Shown: positions 28,641 to 40,367 of the stretch, piece by piece
Position numbering within the stretch: position 1 is the stretch's first letter
Layout of the letters: the number at the start of each line of letters is the position of its first letter
From: Mesostigma viride
Taxonomy: Eukaryota; Streptophyta; Mesostigmatophyceae; Mesostigmatales; Mesostigmataceae
NCBI GenBank assembly: GCA_009746045.1
Contig: RPFO01000234.1
Coordinates: 26,222 to 90,221, forward strand
Reading direction: 5' to 3'
Length of the DNA: 64,000 bases
Notes under the pieces: model-generated
Database searches by the model: none
Seen by the model: the letters and a program-made list of their open reading frames with translations, nothing else
What the model was told of the DNA's origin: nothing
Program-made: the position numbers and the translations under genes

Positions 28641-29062
28641 GAATCGGGGTTCTTTGAACGGAGTTTCTTCTATACGTGAATGCGGGAACAAGAGGCCGCT
28701 GGATGAGCGGCTTATAGGTCGCAGTGTTTACTCGTAGCTGTTTGGCTAGAGCTTTTGTGATTAGTAGATGCAATATAGTGCATGGTTGAAAAATGAATTA
28801 AATAAAATGTGCGTTCCGCGCTTGGGTTGATTATACCCGGGCGGAACGGGGCGTGAGGTGCAGTGCCCCTGAAAAGAACAACCTACGCATTATTTAATAC
28901 TAGCCGTGCAGATTCGGGATATTCTACCCCCGGTCTGTACGGTTAGCGTCTTACTAGCATCCACTAAACATAAGGGTTTAATGACGTCAGTTAGCTAGGG
29001 ATAAGGGAGGTTTTGCGACTAAAAGCCGCTCTGGCTGGTTTTGTCGGCCTCTTTCTTTGCTC
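28641..29062. repeat. 422-bp direct repeat, copy A2
   Basis: Identical by eye to 27258-27679. It is flanked by B1 (66 bp to the left) and B2 (35 bp to the right). No ORF within. Confidence 0.85.
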
Positions 29063-29154
29063 CCCACCCACCCACCCTTGTCTTGGTTGCCTCTAGGGCA
29101 ACGTACTTCATGAAGGGCCTTGAACGGCGTGCCTCCGGGCATGTCAATTAGTGC

Positions 29155-30974
29155 GATTAAAACCTAAAGAAATCGTCTAATTTCGGGCAGGGCCTGCCCT
29201 TCCATTAGCCGTAATGCTACCGAGGTGATACGACCAAATTTCCACTAGAATTCGCCAAGTCCGGTCCAGATGCTGCGCCTTTACAGGGCAAAAGAGTCTA
29301 AAAAGATTCGTTAAAAGACTTGCAAAAAGGTTCGTCAAAAGACTGCAAAAAGGTTCGTCAAAAGACTGCAAAAAGGTTCGTTAAAAGACTGCAAAAAGGT
29401 TCGTAACAAGATTCCAAAAACGGGGCGATCTGATTTCGATTTACTATGTTAGCACTAAGAAGCTTGCAAGGCTTCGATCTGCCAAATTTTACTGAGTATC
29501 CGGTGTCCTCTCTAGGAATCCTCTCTAGGAAGCAGCACTTGGGATCTAACTCAGTGGGCTAGGCGTACCTTGTAGCTTGCCCGATTCGTTGACTTCCGCA
29601 GTTCGGCTGACGACCGAATATTGAATAATTAAATTAATGACTTCAATGCGGCGCGTTTGGCCGTTGCAGCCCTGTGCAGTCCAGCACGGGCGCTCCTCCG
29701 AGTCCAATGTTACGTCCGGACCTGTGATCAGACCCGGGCCGGGTCCTGATCAAGGTATCAGGAAAGAATCTTTAACCCGTTGGACAATGGGTTGGAACTT
29801 GGCAATGGAGCGTGCCAACGTCTTTATTTCATTAATAATAAACGGATCCGGGGCCAACTATAATCGGGACAAGAGGGGGGAGAACTAAATGGATGACGCA
29901 GGCTCAGGAAGCTACCGCGTGGGAAGGTTGGGCCACCTTCCCCATCCATATACTTTGACAACCGCGTGGCGTGCGTCGCCGCCACGCGCTACAACTTGTC
30001 TCTTGACCACACGAACAGACACCGGGCCAACCGGCCCTGAACAAACATAGATCACACACTTAGGGTCGTTTGGCACACACACAAACTATCTGACGACTCT
30101 TGGTCGGCTCAGAAGTGTACAAAATAGTGTGCCACGACTATACTTCTAACACACCAAACGGACAGTGACCGGGCCGGTCCCCTCCGATCGGCACAAGCTA
30201 ACTCTAAAAATACTTGTCCGTTTTGTCCGCTTCCAGCGGCGGACTGTCACACGTTGATCACTTTATCATGCTACAGTATTGTTGCCTTGGGATGCAACAC
30301 TTGGCCGCTGTTTATTGCTTTAATTTATACAATTACAGCGTCAACCTTCTAGAGATGCCTAGAAACCTTATCCTGCACTGTCGTTACAAGTATGGCAATG
30401 CAGTATGCGTTGTGCACATGGAACCTTCTAGACACCAGACGCTAAACTTAAGTCTGCCATGGTTATATCTTAACAACCCGTGGCAAGACTGCAACCATTG
30501 TGGCAACCATAGTGCCCAGCGACATGAGTCGCACCGGATTCATTGTCCACATCTAGGTAATCAACATCACGTGCGGCAAACACATATATTGCATAACAGA
30601 AAACCGGGATTGAATAATGAATACATTTATTTCAATGTGTCGTTCCGACAGTTTTTCCGAGCCCTGCCCAGCATCATTTGTAATGCTTTACAACTCCAGC
30701 ACTTTTCTTTTTCATGTGGCAAAGATGGCCAGCGTACTCTTATCAGTCATTAACGGCCGCGCGGGCCATGCCATCATGAATAGCAACTACAACACCGACA
30801 TAGTCTCAGAGGGTAATGCCCACTGAACATTATTATACAATATAGGTAATCACTCCCGGGGAAAACCTACCAAGGCTGATAACCCGTGGCGCGGGGCCAT
30901 TCATGGTTCAACGCAACTCAACTAGTGCGAAGACTGACCCAGTGATATTCTATTCATCGTGTGTCGCAGAAGCG
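29155..30974. other. Non-coding; 23-bp minisatellite
   Basis: About five copies of a 23-bp unit (GCAAAAAGGTTCGT plus CAAAAGACT) lie at about 29301-29420. The remaining sequence has open frames of up to 179 codons with no recognised sequence, His/Cys-rich by chance composition. No RNA gene recognised. Confidence 0.4.
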
Positions 30975-32229
30975 GGTACTGTGCCTTAGCTGAGCTATAC
31001 AGTTTAGTAAGGGCATCGGAGTAGTTCCTTTCGCCCGGCACATGCTGGGTACTGACACAAATTCAGAGAACTCCTTGACCCTGAGGAAGTCCAAGTCCCG
31101 TGTGCGGGCATACAGTAAGGGTTCTCAATGAAATCAACAACCGCCTGGCTGTCCGTGCGTATCATGCGACGGAGATGCGGAGTGGTGCCGCCCACCGCGA
31201 GAATCCAGCAAATGAGCGCGTGGAAGTAGGACAGCTCGCTCGCAGCCTCGCAGTATGCGCGCGCCTCAGCGGTGTCGGATCCCACATACACGCGGCGGTG
31301 CAAACGGGAATACCATGCAAAGATGGAAGACATCGTGGGTTGGTCAGCGTTGCAAATGGTAGTGACAGCAGCGCACCTACCACGCATCTTGGTGAGCACG
31401 CGGGCATCTAGGGAACTGTCGCAATAAGACACAAGCTCCACGGGCTTATCCCAGTCTACACCTTGTAACATCAACCCGGGTGAGGCCAGGAGGTACTGCA
31501 CAATCACCGCACGGTCAATAAGGCACAGTACATTGTCAGGCAGTCGGCTAAGGACAGCCAAATCAGGGCTAGTGGTGCAGGCCAGCCAATTTAGCTTGCC
31601 ACGCAATGTCCCACACTCAGACGCAAGATCAAGCGGCCCACTGCTGCTCATCACCTCCTTAACCAAATCCTGCACATAGCTGCCCTTGAGCTGAAGCAAC
31701 ATCGCCCACTTGCCGTGCTCATCGTGATCCATGACAGTGTCCATGCCCATGAACTGAACCACCTTGCCCGGCTCACGGAAAATAAGCTTGCCCACAGGGT
31801 ACCTGGCATGCACAATGCTATATGGAACCAGGCAATCCATTCACGCGGGCCAAAGCAATCACAGTCATCCGCATGCACGAACACAAACACCAGCTCGCCC
31901 TTCCAGACGCCCACAAACAAGGAGGGGTCCAAGTCACTGTACACCATGCGAGCTGTGTCAAGGAGAAGGCGCTCTAGGCTCAGGCGCCAAGCCCGTGGAC
32001 CAGCCACGGTCCCATCAACCGCCTTTATCAACCGCATAAACTTCTTTCCTACAAGAGGCTCCCAGATTTTGGGTGTCCTAACATAGAGGGGTGTGGTGCC
32101 ATCCCATAGCCGAGCACTTTCATTGGCATCCCCGTGGAGGTAGGCCTTTGAAAAATCTAGCACAGCGGACCCATGTGGCATACCCCTAGAGTCAAGCGCC
32201 CTAGATGAAAGCACACTACCATGCGCCAC
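30975..32229 (-). pseudogene. Broken copia-like RT-RNase H
   Basis: Several minus-strand frames together give a copia RT-RNase H. The upstream frame (31651-32229) has AVLDFSKAYLHGD, KAVDGTVAGPRAW and the catalytic box VFVHADDCDCF. The next frame (31004-31840) has the thumb and RNase H: SYCDSSLDA, KMRGRCAAV, WYSRLHRRVYVGSDTAEA, IRTDSQAV. The final DALTK motif is in a third frame at about 30985. At least two frame breaks exist, and the N-terminal half of pol is missing. The HADD box and the WYSRLxRR motif relate it to the element at 17.3-21.9 kb. Confidence 0.8.
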
Positions 32230-35200
32230 GTATCTTTGTTTCTGGCGCAGTCAAGGCCGAAGGGGGCAGGTCTGAAGATCCAGAAAACTCTAGCTGTCGC
32301 GTTTGCGTGCCATATCATCCTGGACTGGTCATTACCGCTACTTGGAATGCATCCACTATCAGCAGTAATCATGTGTGTGATATGCCACCTAAGCTAAATG
32401 AGAATGTAAGGTGCGGTCCTTTACGGCACCGCCGCCTTCATGACAGGCAATCCGGCCCAATCAGCCGATTCTTGAGACAATGCTTTATCATCAAAGCAAC
32501 CAAAAGACCTTTCAATTCCAATGAGATACATGACGAATTACAAAGACTGTCAAGTTGTAATGTTGTAGTTATAAGAGCAGCTGTGAGGCCCCTTGGGTGA
32601 CGCCTCTGCAGGCCCCTTGTGGCGGCAGTGCGCGTGTGTTCCCGACCTAGTTCCTACTGGCACGCATGCCAACGACAACCAGGGTTGCCCGAAGGCCCTG
32701 TCCCTTGTCTCGTTCTCAGTCTTACACACATTCTTAACAAAACCAACACATTGTCGTACCCGTCAGTCCATCCTCATGGCAACTGACTGCATGCAACCAC
32801 TCACGGGGGCTGCTCCGGGCTGCTCGAACTATTTCACCCCATGAAGACAACAAACCAGTTGTGAGGGAGAGGAACGGACGAACAACGACCACCATGGTTC
32901 GTTGCTCATCCTTCTATACTGCTCAAAGCTCAAGCCTGGCGGCTGGCGCCACTAGCGCCACTTTTGACATCAGCCAATCATAACATTGTCTAATTTCAGA
33001 CAAGCTAAACTTCAAGCTTTAACTGTCAAACGAACACAAACATACAAGGGCAAATCTATCGGCCATGCCAGGCACCGCCTGGGGCTTCCGTGCATTTGTG
33101 TCTCGTGTCCCACGTTGACATCCTGAAATTGCACAGCTGCTCAGCGGCCTCGCCAGCTTGCTGTGTACCAGCATTCGGCAAACTGCCCTTGTGACGAATG
33201 TCAGTGAAATTCAGGTCCGCCCAAAAGTTCCGTCAGCAAATTCAAAGGACTTGGCGCGTAAGTACAACTGAGATCCGCGGCGTCAGTACCGGGCCGCGGT
33301 ATAGCAACCCGCACAAGGCTGCGGACGTCAGAATTACGCCAAAATCTGAATTGCGGTCGTGATAAATCACGGACGCGACATAGCACTACAGGTCTAGCAA
33401 ATTCTACTTTCCTATCAGTGCCCGAGACAGGCTTCATCTGAAATGTCCACTTAACCCTTAGTCCGCTGACCCATTTTTGGCACTTTCATACCCCTGAAAA
33501 TGAAAAAAATCATAACTCACAGGCCACAACTCCAAATACCCCCAACCAAGATGCTAGGAGTATCTACACTTTAAGGGCTTTCAGAATATGCAATAATATT
33601 ACGGGTTTATCAAAGCATTTGGATGATAGTTTTACTCAAAGTTGGCCAAAAGACGATTTTTTTTCCCAAGGAAAAGTCTACCCCCCCCTAACTTCCCAGG
33701 AAGGGTAGGGAATCTCAATACCAACATTGGACAACTAAGTTGGATAGTCCAATGGTGGTTTCCTTGGGTCAGACCACCCGGATAACCCAATACCCCTATA
33801 TAACGTGCTCATACATGTGTGTGGGTTACGCGCGTGTAAACAGCTAATATCTATGACATGCAACACAGTAATGCATTATAACAAGCCATCAAAGGCTGCC
33901 AAAAGTGCTGGAATACAAACACGTTGCCTACCTGCACTGACGGAGTGATAAACTCCAAAGAAATGCCATAAACTGGGCTTTTTCAGGGCTAATACCACTC
34001 TTTACAACAGGCATGGAAGCTTGCTGAAATATGCATGCATAAAATCGTCATTTATAATGCATGGGATACGTATTCCGCTGCAAACAACACGCAAATACGC
34101 TGTCGTACCTCGTTCATGCCCTACCCGGACTCCGCTGGCCGGGACCCTCATATCTCACACATACTGATGCTCTACAGGCAAAGGCCGCCATAGCCGCATA
34201 CTGCATGATCCGCCATGACTACCAGGTTGATGGTCCGTGCAAAGATGGCCACTAAACTAGTCCGCATTCTCAGCAATCCCTGCAGCTAACGTCCCTTACC
34301 CAAACTGGATGCCCGGGCTGGCGCAGATTGACCGGCCATAGGGAGAAAATCGACCTATGATAAGCTATGAATCGTCTGGAACTGACGACCAGGAAAGTTC
34401 TATTTTCCTACCTGTATTTTCCCAACCCTATAAATCTGGCCGTGCCTGACCTACTAAAATCATGCATCGTCATTCTGAGCAACATTCTGAACCGTTTCAA
34501 GCCGCGAGACGCAAAAATTTCGTGACAGCGGCACGTTGGCAGCCATATCTCATTACGCGCGCGCGAGCGAAAATTTCCCGCCAAAGTCACGTGATACATT
34601 CTCAATGCACATTGTAATTACCAGGCTATGGCGAATATTACCCCCAAACCTATGCATCACCTTCGTCCCTAAGTGTTCCCGGACCCACCGGACAACTGTC
34701 CTAGTTAGCATATTGGGGCACCAATGTGCTAGATGGATGCAGGTTGAGGACTGACCTTTCCAACGCCGTGTCAACCGCCTAGAACAGACAAGGGACTAGA
34801 GAGATATCAGGTCCCGAAGTACTGCCGACCGGCGGGTGAGGGCGGTGCACTCTCAGGGCATAGTGGACAGGACACGTGGCAGGCCGTGCCTGCACAGGCT
34901 TAGCCTGAACCCTCACGTGACTGGGACACAGTGTACTGAGGACGCAACGGTCCTGTGGCTAGTAGAAGCCAGTGGCCAGCCAGCAGGTCTGCAAGGATGT
35001 AAGTCCATGCAGGACTGTGGCAGGTCCTGTGCTGTCCTAGACACAGGATAGCCAGAGATTCCTGTATGCTGCCTGCAACAAGGATGCAGGGCAGCGATAC
35101 GAGGCTCTGGCAAGGTAGCGTTGCACAGCGTTGCTCATGACCGAGGAACAAGGATGGAACGAGGTTGCATATAGCTCGAGGCTCAACGAGGCAACGAGCG

Positions 35201-35382
35201 TCTTCACACACGAACCTTGGTCGTCACGACGAGTGGCGAGCCTATCGAGGGTCGTAGGCCTGGTGTGAGGATAAAGGTTGCTAGCCAGCAGCCTAGGGTC
35301 ATTCCAGCCAGCAAGACCAGGAGCTCACAAGCTCTGCTGACGAGTTGCTGTGCAAATCGTACTATTGCTTCCAAGCGCTTTC
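32230..35382. other. Long region without recognisable genes
   Basis: 3.1 kb with no ORF I can assign. At about 33452-33475 TTAACCCTTAGTCCGCTGACC resembles the terminal sequence of piggyBac-type elements, which start at a TTAA target with CCC, but no matching inverted end was found. The rest is of mixed composition with short frames only. Confidence 0.35.
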
Positions 35383-35832
35383 ATGTCTGGTTCATCGTCG
35401 AGCAGCCACGGTGCTGGTGAGGCGAGCGAGCAGAGAGACGCGCAAGCGTTTTTCCCCTACCGTAACCAAGCAAACGCTCCAACGTTCGTGCAAGCGGCCT
35501 ACGTAGCGAGGCACTTGGCAGAAGAGGGGTGGGTGGCGGTTTGTGGGGGAGGCAACAGGCCAGCGGCGGCGGACCCGATTATTCAGCGGGCTCGCGTCGT
35601 GATTTCTCCGGGTGAGACAGGGCGAGTGGCGGTGGAGGAGTTGGTGCGTATTCGTGACGCGCTAGCTGAAACTGCTAACCGCGTGGAGGTAGCCTATCAG
35701 GGCGCCCATATAACGCTAGCCGGTCTCGACCTAGCCAGGGAGGCGCTTCTACGGCTTCGCAAGGCAACCCCCTATTTACTGCTTGTTTTGCTATTTAAAT
35801 TGAATAGGCAATGGATATATGTTGTTAATTGA
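35383..35832 (+). CDS. Uncharacterised small protein
   Basis: From ATG at 35383 the product is about 149 residues. It has a Ser-rich start, a helical region (APTFVQAAYVARHLAEEGW, then RVAVEELVRIRDALAETAN) and an Ile/Leu-rich end. No family is recognised. It is the first substantial ORF upstream of the virus-like island; whether it belongs to it is unclear. Confidence 0.35.
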   Translation: MSGSSSSSHGAGEASEQRDAQAFFPYRNQANAPTFVQAAYVARHLAEEGWVAVCGGGNRPAAADPIIQRARVVISPGETGRVAVEELVRIRDALAETANRVEVAYQGAHITLAGLDLAREALLRLRKATPYLLLVLLFKLNRQWIYVVN

Positions 35833-36052
35833 TTGATTATTGAATAGGACACCATACTTCTTTATTGTAGGGCCATGGATAGCCCTTTATTCTTCTGGTC
35901 GGCTGTTGCCAGTCCCATTCCTTCTCCTTAGCCTTATTATTCAGGGGTGGCTGTTAGGAGGTAAAAAGTTCCCATCCCCTGAAGTGGGAAAGTGAGAGCT
36001 CTGCCTGCGTTGTTGCCCTCTTTATTGCGCGCGTGCAGATGGCCAGGGTCGA

Positions 36053-37111
36053 CTAGTATCGCATGGCCTTCTTGAGGATGTCGCGGCACTCGTCGATCAC
36101 GTCTTGCACGACTTTGCGCGGGTCGTCCCCGTCGTCCAGGTCCCTCTTGCGCTTGATGCCCACGTCCATGAACTGGTTGGCCACGTCCACGTATCTGTCC
36201 AGCAGCTCCTGCCTGCGCTCCTGGTAGGCGGCCTTCCACTTGGCGGCCTCGGCCTCGGATCTGTCCCTCTCCTGCTCGAGGTTGAACTTGTCCTTGTCGG
36301 CCTTCCGCTCGATGGCCAGCTCGTCCTGGAAGTGCTGCTTGGCCTGGAACTTGAGCTCCTTGTGGATGGCCGTGACCCGGGCCTGCGCGTCCTCCACCTT
36401 GGCGGCGTGCTCCTTGTTGGCCTGCACCATGGCCTTGTTGGCCTCCACCAGCTCCTTCTGGGCCTTGGCTGCATCCGCTCGCTCCTGCTCCAAGACAGCG
36501 ACTTTGCCCGCCAGGTCCTTCAAGAGGGCCACCTGCAGGTTGTGGTGCTGGTGGATGAGGGCCAGCTGCCTCTCCTGGTGCTCGGATACCACGGACAGCA
36601 GGCGGTTCTCCATCTCCTCGTCGCGAGCCTTGCCGTTGTCCACGTCCTAGGCGTAGATGCCCAGTGCCAGCTCGGCCACCTTGAGGGAGTCGCCCGCGAA
36701 CAGCTCGCTGGCCACCTTCATGGCCACGGTAGCCATGTCGGGGTGGTACTGCACGGCCAGCGAGAAGAGCAGCACTTTGGGGGCGTACGTGCCAGAGACG
36801 GGGGTGCGGCCAGCGACCTCATGCAAGGTGCAGTCCACTCCCTGCGACTCCAGCAGCTTGATGGTGGTCTGCGTCCTGCCGGTCGCCATGGCTCGCTCGA
36901 CCATCTGCCTTTGACGGGAGCCCTGGCCCAGTAGTTTGCTAAGGTTCCCATCTCCCGTGCGTTTCTCGAATGCGATCAGAGAGTCACAGCCTTTGATTGT
37001 GCGGAACTCGTACTCATCAGCAAACTCCTTGCACTCGGGAGGCAGCTCATCGAATGGCACGAGGCCAAAGTAGTCTTGGCGCATGGAGGGGGAGTTGCTG
37101 ATGAGAGCCAT
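36053..37111 (-). pseudogene. MSV199/KilA-type viral protein split by an in-frame TAG
   Basis: From ATG at 37111 (MALISNSPSMRQ) the frame runs to a TAG at 36647-36649 and then continues in the same frame to 36053. The first part (about 154 residues) has GDGNLSKLLGQG, a TTIKLLESQG helix and ATVAMKVASELFAGDSLKVAEL, which read like the MSV199/KilA-family DNA-binding proteins of large DNA viruses. The second part is a long coiled coil rich in Glu, Lys, Gln and Ala, usual at the C-terminus of this group. Either the gene is a fresh pseudogene or the stop is read through. Family assignment is by resemblance only. Confidence 0.6.
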
Positions 37112-37535
37112 CGTCGTGGTATACCATATGCCCAGAAATAATTTGGTGCCCTGTAAGCGCACAGTCTCGCGTAGTGAGCTATGTCAGCAAATTGCTGACT
37201 TTTTTATACGACCCGTTGATAACCGCATCTCAAGCACTGACTAACTTGACAAAATGTCGAATTAATTCTGACATAACTACACAAAATGTGTAATTAGCCA
37301 TGCACTGCCTGTCCAGGGGTTTTGATCAGCCCGTGTGTGACCGTCTGACAGACGCGTGTCAAGCCCTGACTAAGTGGGCATTTATGCCCAACTAATTCTC
37401 GCATCCCCCGAATGCACACTCTGCACCGCCGTCGGTGCTCGCGGCTTGCGGTCCGGCGCGGTCGTCAGGGTGGGCGGAGATAATTTACTGTGCTCGATAG
37501 GCGAGCGGGCCGGGTGGCGGTGGACCGGCTCGGGC

Positions 37536-38090
37536 GAACTGGGTCCACCGCGGGCGCGGGTGCGCGAGGGAGGGGGCGCGGCGGGGCCGGGAGGGGGGTC
37601 GACGGTTAGAACTCGGTCCCGAAGTCCGTCCACCGTGGGGGGGCGGGAAAGGGCCGCGAGGGGGTGACGACTTCACTCGCGGGGCGGGAGGGCCGGGAGG
37701 GGGGGTGACGGTGGATGCAGTTCGATGGACGCAGTTGAAATTTTTTTTTTGGAGGGGAGGGGTTTTTTGAAAGGGGTATACGGGTGGGTGTATGCATCAC
37801 GGGGTGATGATCATGGGGTCATCATCATGGGGTGACGGAAGGGATGGCTTTTCATTCCCCATAACTTTTATGCTCTTAAAAAAAAAAAAGAAAAAAAGAA
37901 CTGGGTCCATCGAACTGCGTCCACTTTGACGGTCGAGAACCCCGTCTGGGAGGGTCTTTTGTTCCGCGGGGCCGCGAGAGGGTCGTTTGGGCGTGCGACG
38001 GTGGACGCAGTTCGGTCCGGCGATGACGCGCGGGGCGGGCCCCTCGCGGGGTGACCGGCACCGGGAAAGGGGGGCGGGTGGACCGCGTTC
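37536..38090. repeat. Dispersed copies of a 13-bp motif in an intergenic region
   Basis: The motif GAACTGSGTCCAY and its reverse complement recur at about 37536, 37621 (weaker), 37711, 37726, 37898, 37911, 38001 and 38078 (weaker), in both orientations. Two sit back to back at 37898-37924. The region is G-rich, holds poly-T (37740-37750) and poly-A (37878-37897) runs, and a GGGGTGATGATCATGG-type self-complementary stretch near 37800-37840. No convincing ORF. It could be a regulatory or replication-linked repeat cluster of the viral island. Confidence 0.5.
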
Positions 38091-38133
38091 GTTCCGCTCC
38101 CGGTTTTATGTCCGCCTACATTGACATCGCGGC

Positions 38134-38463
38134 ATGTCTGTCGGACTGGACCAGGTGCTAACGTGCTACCGGTGCGGCGGCTCGGTGGATCTCGAGGAGG
38201 CGTGGAACTCCTGCGAGGGCGAGCTCGTGCACTTGTACGTGCATTACTTGTATGGAGAGGGGCTCGAGGCGTGCCCGCCGCACATCGCGTGCCGAGAATG
38301 CGGAGAGGAGGCGATGGATGAATGCGGGTGTTGGTACGAGCGCATGAGTCTGGACGCCCTGCTCATACTCTGCAACCTCAAGGGGTCGCGGCTGCCGGAG
38401 ATATGGCGATGGGCTCACCCCCATGATGTGACTGCTCATCATGAAAACACGGGAAATATTTAG
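38134..38463 (+). CDS. Small Cys-rich zinc-binding-like protein
   Basis: A 109-residue protein with ATG at 38134. Two CxxC pairs (CYRC at 10-13 and CREC at about 54-57), with further Cys at about 28, 48, 64 and 66, would suit a zinc ribbon. The fold could bind DNA, RNA or protein. No family is recognised. The downstream sequence contains AATAAA (about 38511). Compact intergenic spacing fits the viral island. Confidence 0.55.
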   Translation: MSVGLDQVLTCYRCGGSVDLEEAWNSCEGELVHLYVHYLYGEGLEACPPHIACRECGEEAMDECGCWYERMSLDALLILCNLKGSRLPEIWRWAHPHDVTAHHENTGNI

Positions 38464-38552
38464 TCAATAACTTGTAATTACCAAACATGCAGCCACACTT
38501 TAATAACAAACAATAAACATATACGATCGGCTGCGTGATAAACACTTGTCCC

Positions 38553-39290
38553 TCACGGACGCCAGGGAGGGGAGACCCTCCTGGCTACCCTCTTGGCCCT
38601 CTTCCTGGGCGCCGGCGTCTGAGCGTCTGACGCGCCCCAGTGGGGGTCACACGACCACCCGAGGGGGTCACACGAGACACTGGTCGCGGTGATCGGCGGT
38701 GCGGTCCACTTGCCCGCGTCCCTCAGCCCCTGGACCCACCAGGGCTCCCCCCAACCGGTGGGAGCGACCTTCTTCTCCTCCTCCTTGTCCCAATATGCCT
38801 TCCGGGCCTTGTCCCATACCGCGACGGTCGGCATCGAGTACCAGCACACCAGCGTGTAATGCTCGGGTATGAGATTGCCGTGCCGCTGGACGGAGCCGAC
38901 CCCGAGGTTCATCCTCATCTGGCGGTAGTAGTCGGTGTGGCCGGTGTCCAAATCGGCCCAGGGGTAGCACGCTGCCCAGTAGTAGGCGGTGATCCTGCGC
39001 ATCTCGATGACCAGCGCGGTGATCCTCTGCACCTTCTCCGCCTCCTCCCTGTCATCGGACGTCTTCTGCAGGACGACCTCCAGACACTTGTAGACCTTGT
39101 GGAGTGACTTGCGGATGACCCCGTATCGGGTGTCCCCGAACGCATCCCACTCGGGTGTGCCCTCCCTGTTCTTGATATCCGGGTCCGGCATACAGCACGC
39201 CGGATAGTTGTGGGGATCCCACAGACTGCATCGCGACCGTGCAGGGGTGTGAACGGAGCAGAGAACACGCGTGTGAATTTTCAATGCCAT
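38553..39290 (-). CDS. Uncharacterised protein with basic C-terminus
   Basis: A 245-residue protein with ATG at 39290. It has a Cys-containing N-terminus, a long helix (KVYKCLEVVLQKTSDDREE and on), a Trp/Tyr-rich middle (YYWAACYPWADLD, LVCWYSM) and a Pro-Lys-Arg-rich tail (PRKRAKRVARR), a good nuclear-localisation-like signal. No family is recognised. It converges on the small Cys-rich gene, as in compact viral genomes. Confidence 0.55.
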   Translation of the reverse strand: MALKIHTRVLCSVHTPARSRCSLWDPHNYPACCMPDPDIKNREGTPEWDAFGDTRYGVIRKSLHKVYKCLEVVLQKTSDDREEAEKVQRITALVIEMRRITAYYWAACYPWADLDTGHTDYYRQMRMNLGVGSVQRHGNLIPEHYTLVCWYSMPTVAVWDKARKAYWDKEEEKKVAPTGWGEPWWVQGLRDAGKWTAPPITATSVSCDPLGWSCDPHWGASDAQTPAPRKRAKRVARRVSPPWRP

Positions 39291-39462
39291 TAATCAACAA
39301 ATTCAATCAAGACCCCATCACCACCATTACAATTCGTTCAAGTGGCCCGCCGGAGCGGCTGTACAATTTTTCCCAGTGAGCGCGCTGCCAAGTGTACTTG
39401 TGGGCAAATTTTTAGGTGCTCCGTCACTTCGAGGTACTAAAAATTAGGCTACGGTGCGAATT

Positions 39463-39990
39463 CAGCGAATTTTCAGTCGAACGAAAGGAAGTGACGCCAA
39501 CTACCAAAAAAATTCCGTTACGAATTTTCAGTCCAACACTTTGCGCAAAATGAAGTGACGGCAACTACCAAAACGTTTCCGTTACGAATTTCCCAGTCCA
39601 ACACTTTGCGCAAAATGAAGTGACGGCAACTACCAAAACGTTTCCCTAACGAATTTTCAGTCCCACACTTTGCGCAAATTTTAGTAGGGCTACACGCAAG
39701 CTACCTTTCGAAATTTTGTGCAAGTATGGAACGCATTTCATTCGTCCGGAGGAATGCTGCCCGCCAACTACCCCCGTTCAGAAATTTCCATCGAACTTTA
39801 CTTGAGATTTGGAAATCTGAATGTCCGCGCAAATTTAAGTAGGGCTGCACGCAAGCTACCTTTCAAAATTTTGCGCAAGTATGGAACGCAATTCATTCGT
39901 CCGGAGGAATGCTGCTCGTCAACTGCCCCCGTTCAGAAAGTTCCGCCGAACTTTACTTGAGATTTGGAAATCTGAACGTGCGGTAGGAGT
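39463..39990. repeat. Two tandem repeat tracts
   Basis: The first tract (about 39463-39680) has three copies of a ~67-bp unit containing TTTGCGCAAAATGAAGTGACG. The second (about 39684-39990) has two copies of a 155-bp unit (starting GTAGGGCT at 39684 and 39839) with GAATGCTGC and TTTACTTGAGATTTGG. No ORF of interest; the rest of the surrounding 39.3-40.1 kb is also non-coding. Confidence 0.75.
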
Positions 39991-40174
39991 TTCGCGGGGA
40001 AACCCAAGTTCCCCAAGTAATTCACCAATGACGCACTTCGAACACTTGCCCGCTAAAACCTAAGCAGCCGCTCAGGCTGGCCACTTACGAAACTTGATGC
40101 AGTATAATGGAGGACACAGACCATGATTCGGCGACGACCGGCGTAAAACGACAGTGTGAGGTTTTAAAATTACC

Positions 40175-40367
40175 TGCAGGCCTTGAAGGCCACCAGGAGC
40201 TCCCCCAGTGTGAGCTGGTTCCATGAGGAGCTGGAAAAATTCCAGACATTGCTGATGGCCAGGTCCATGAAGGTCTGTACCATGACCCTGGCCCAGGCCC
40301 CCCTCTTCTTGGCCTGGAAGATCTTTAGAGGGTCATATTTACCCATCCTATCCCAGCTTGTACCCAT
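40175..40367 (-). other. Exon-like open segment
   Basis: A short minus-strand frame with high-quality coding appearance (AWARVMVQTFMDLAISNVW and on). It ends at CTGCAGGTAATT, which fits a splice donor. It could be an exon of a host or transposon gene. No family is recognised and no neighbouring exon was found. Confidence 0.2.

Noticed and set aside
30214-30753. 179-codon His/Cys-containing ORF
   Set aside because: No repeat of zinc-finger spacing and no homology recognised; the composition is non-coding-like.
33452-33475. piggyBac-type terminal repeat at a TTAA
   Set aside because: Looks similar, but no inverted partner or transposase was found within the window. The same holds for about 63936-63950.
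36104-36934. 276-codon plus-strand frame rich in Leu/Val/Gly
   Set aside because: Complement shadow of the coiled-coil half of the KilA/MSV199-like gene.
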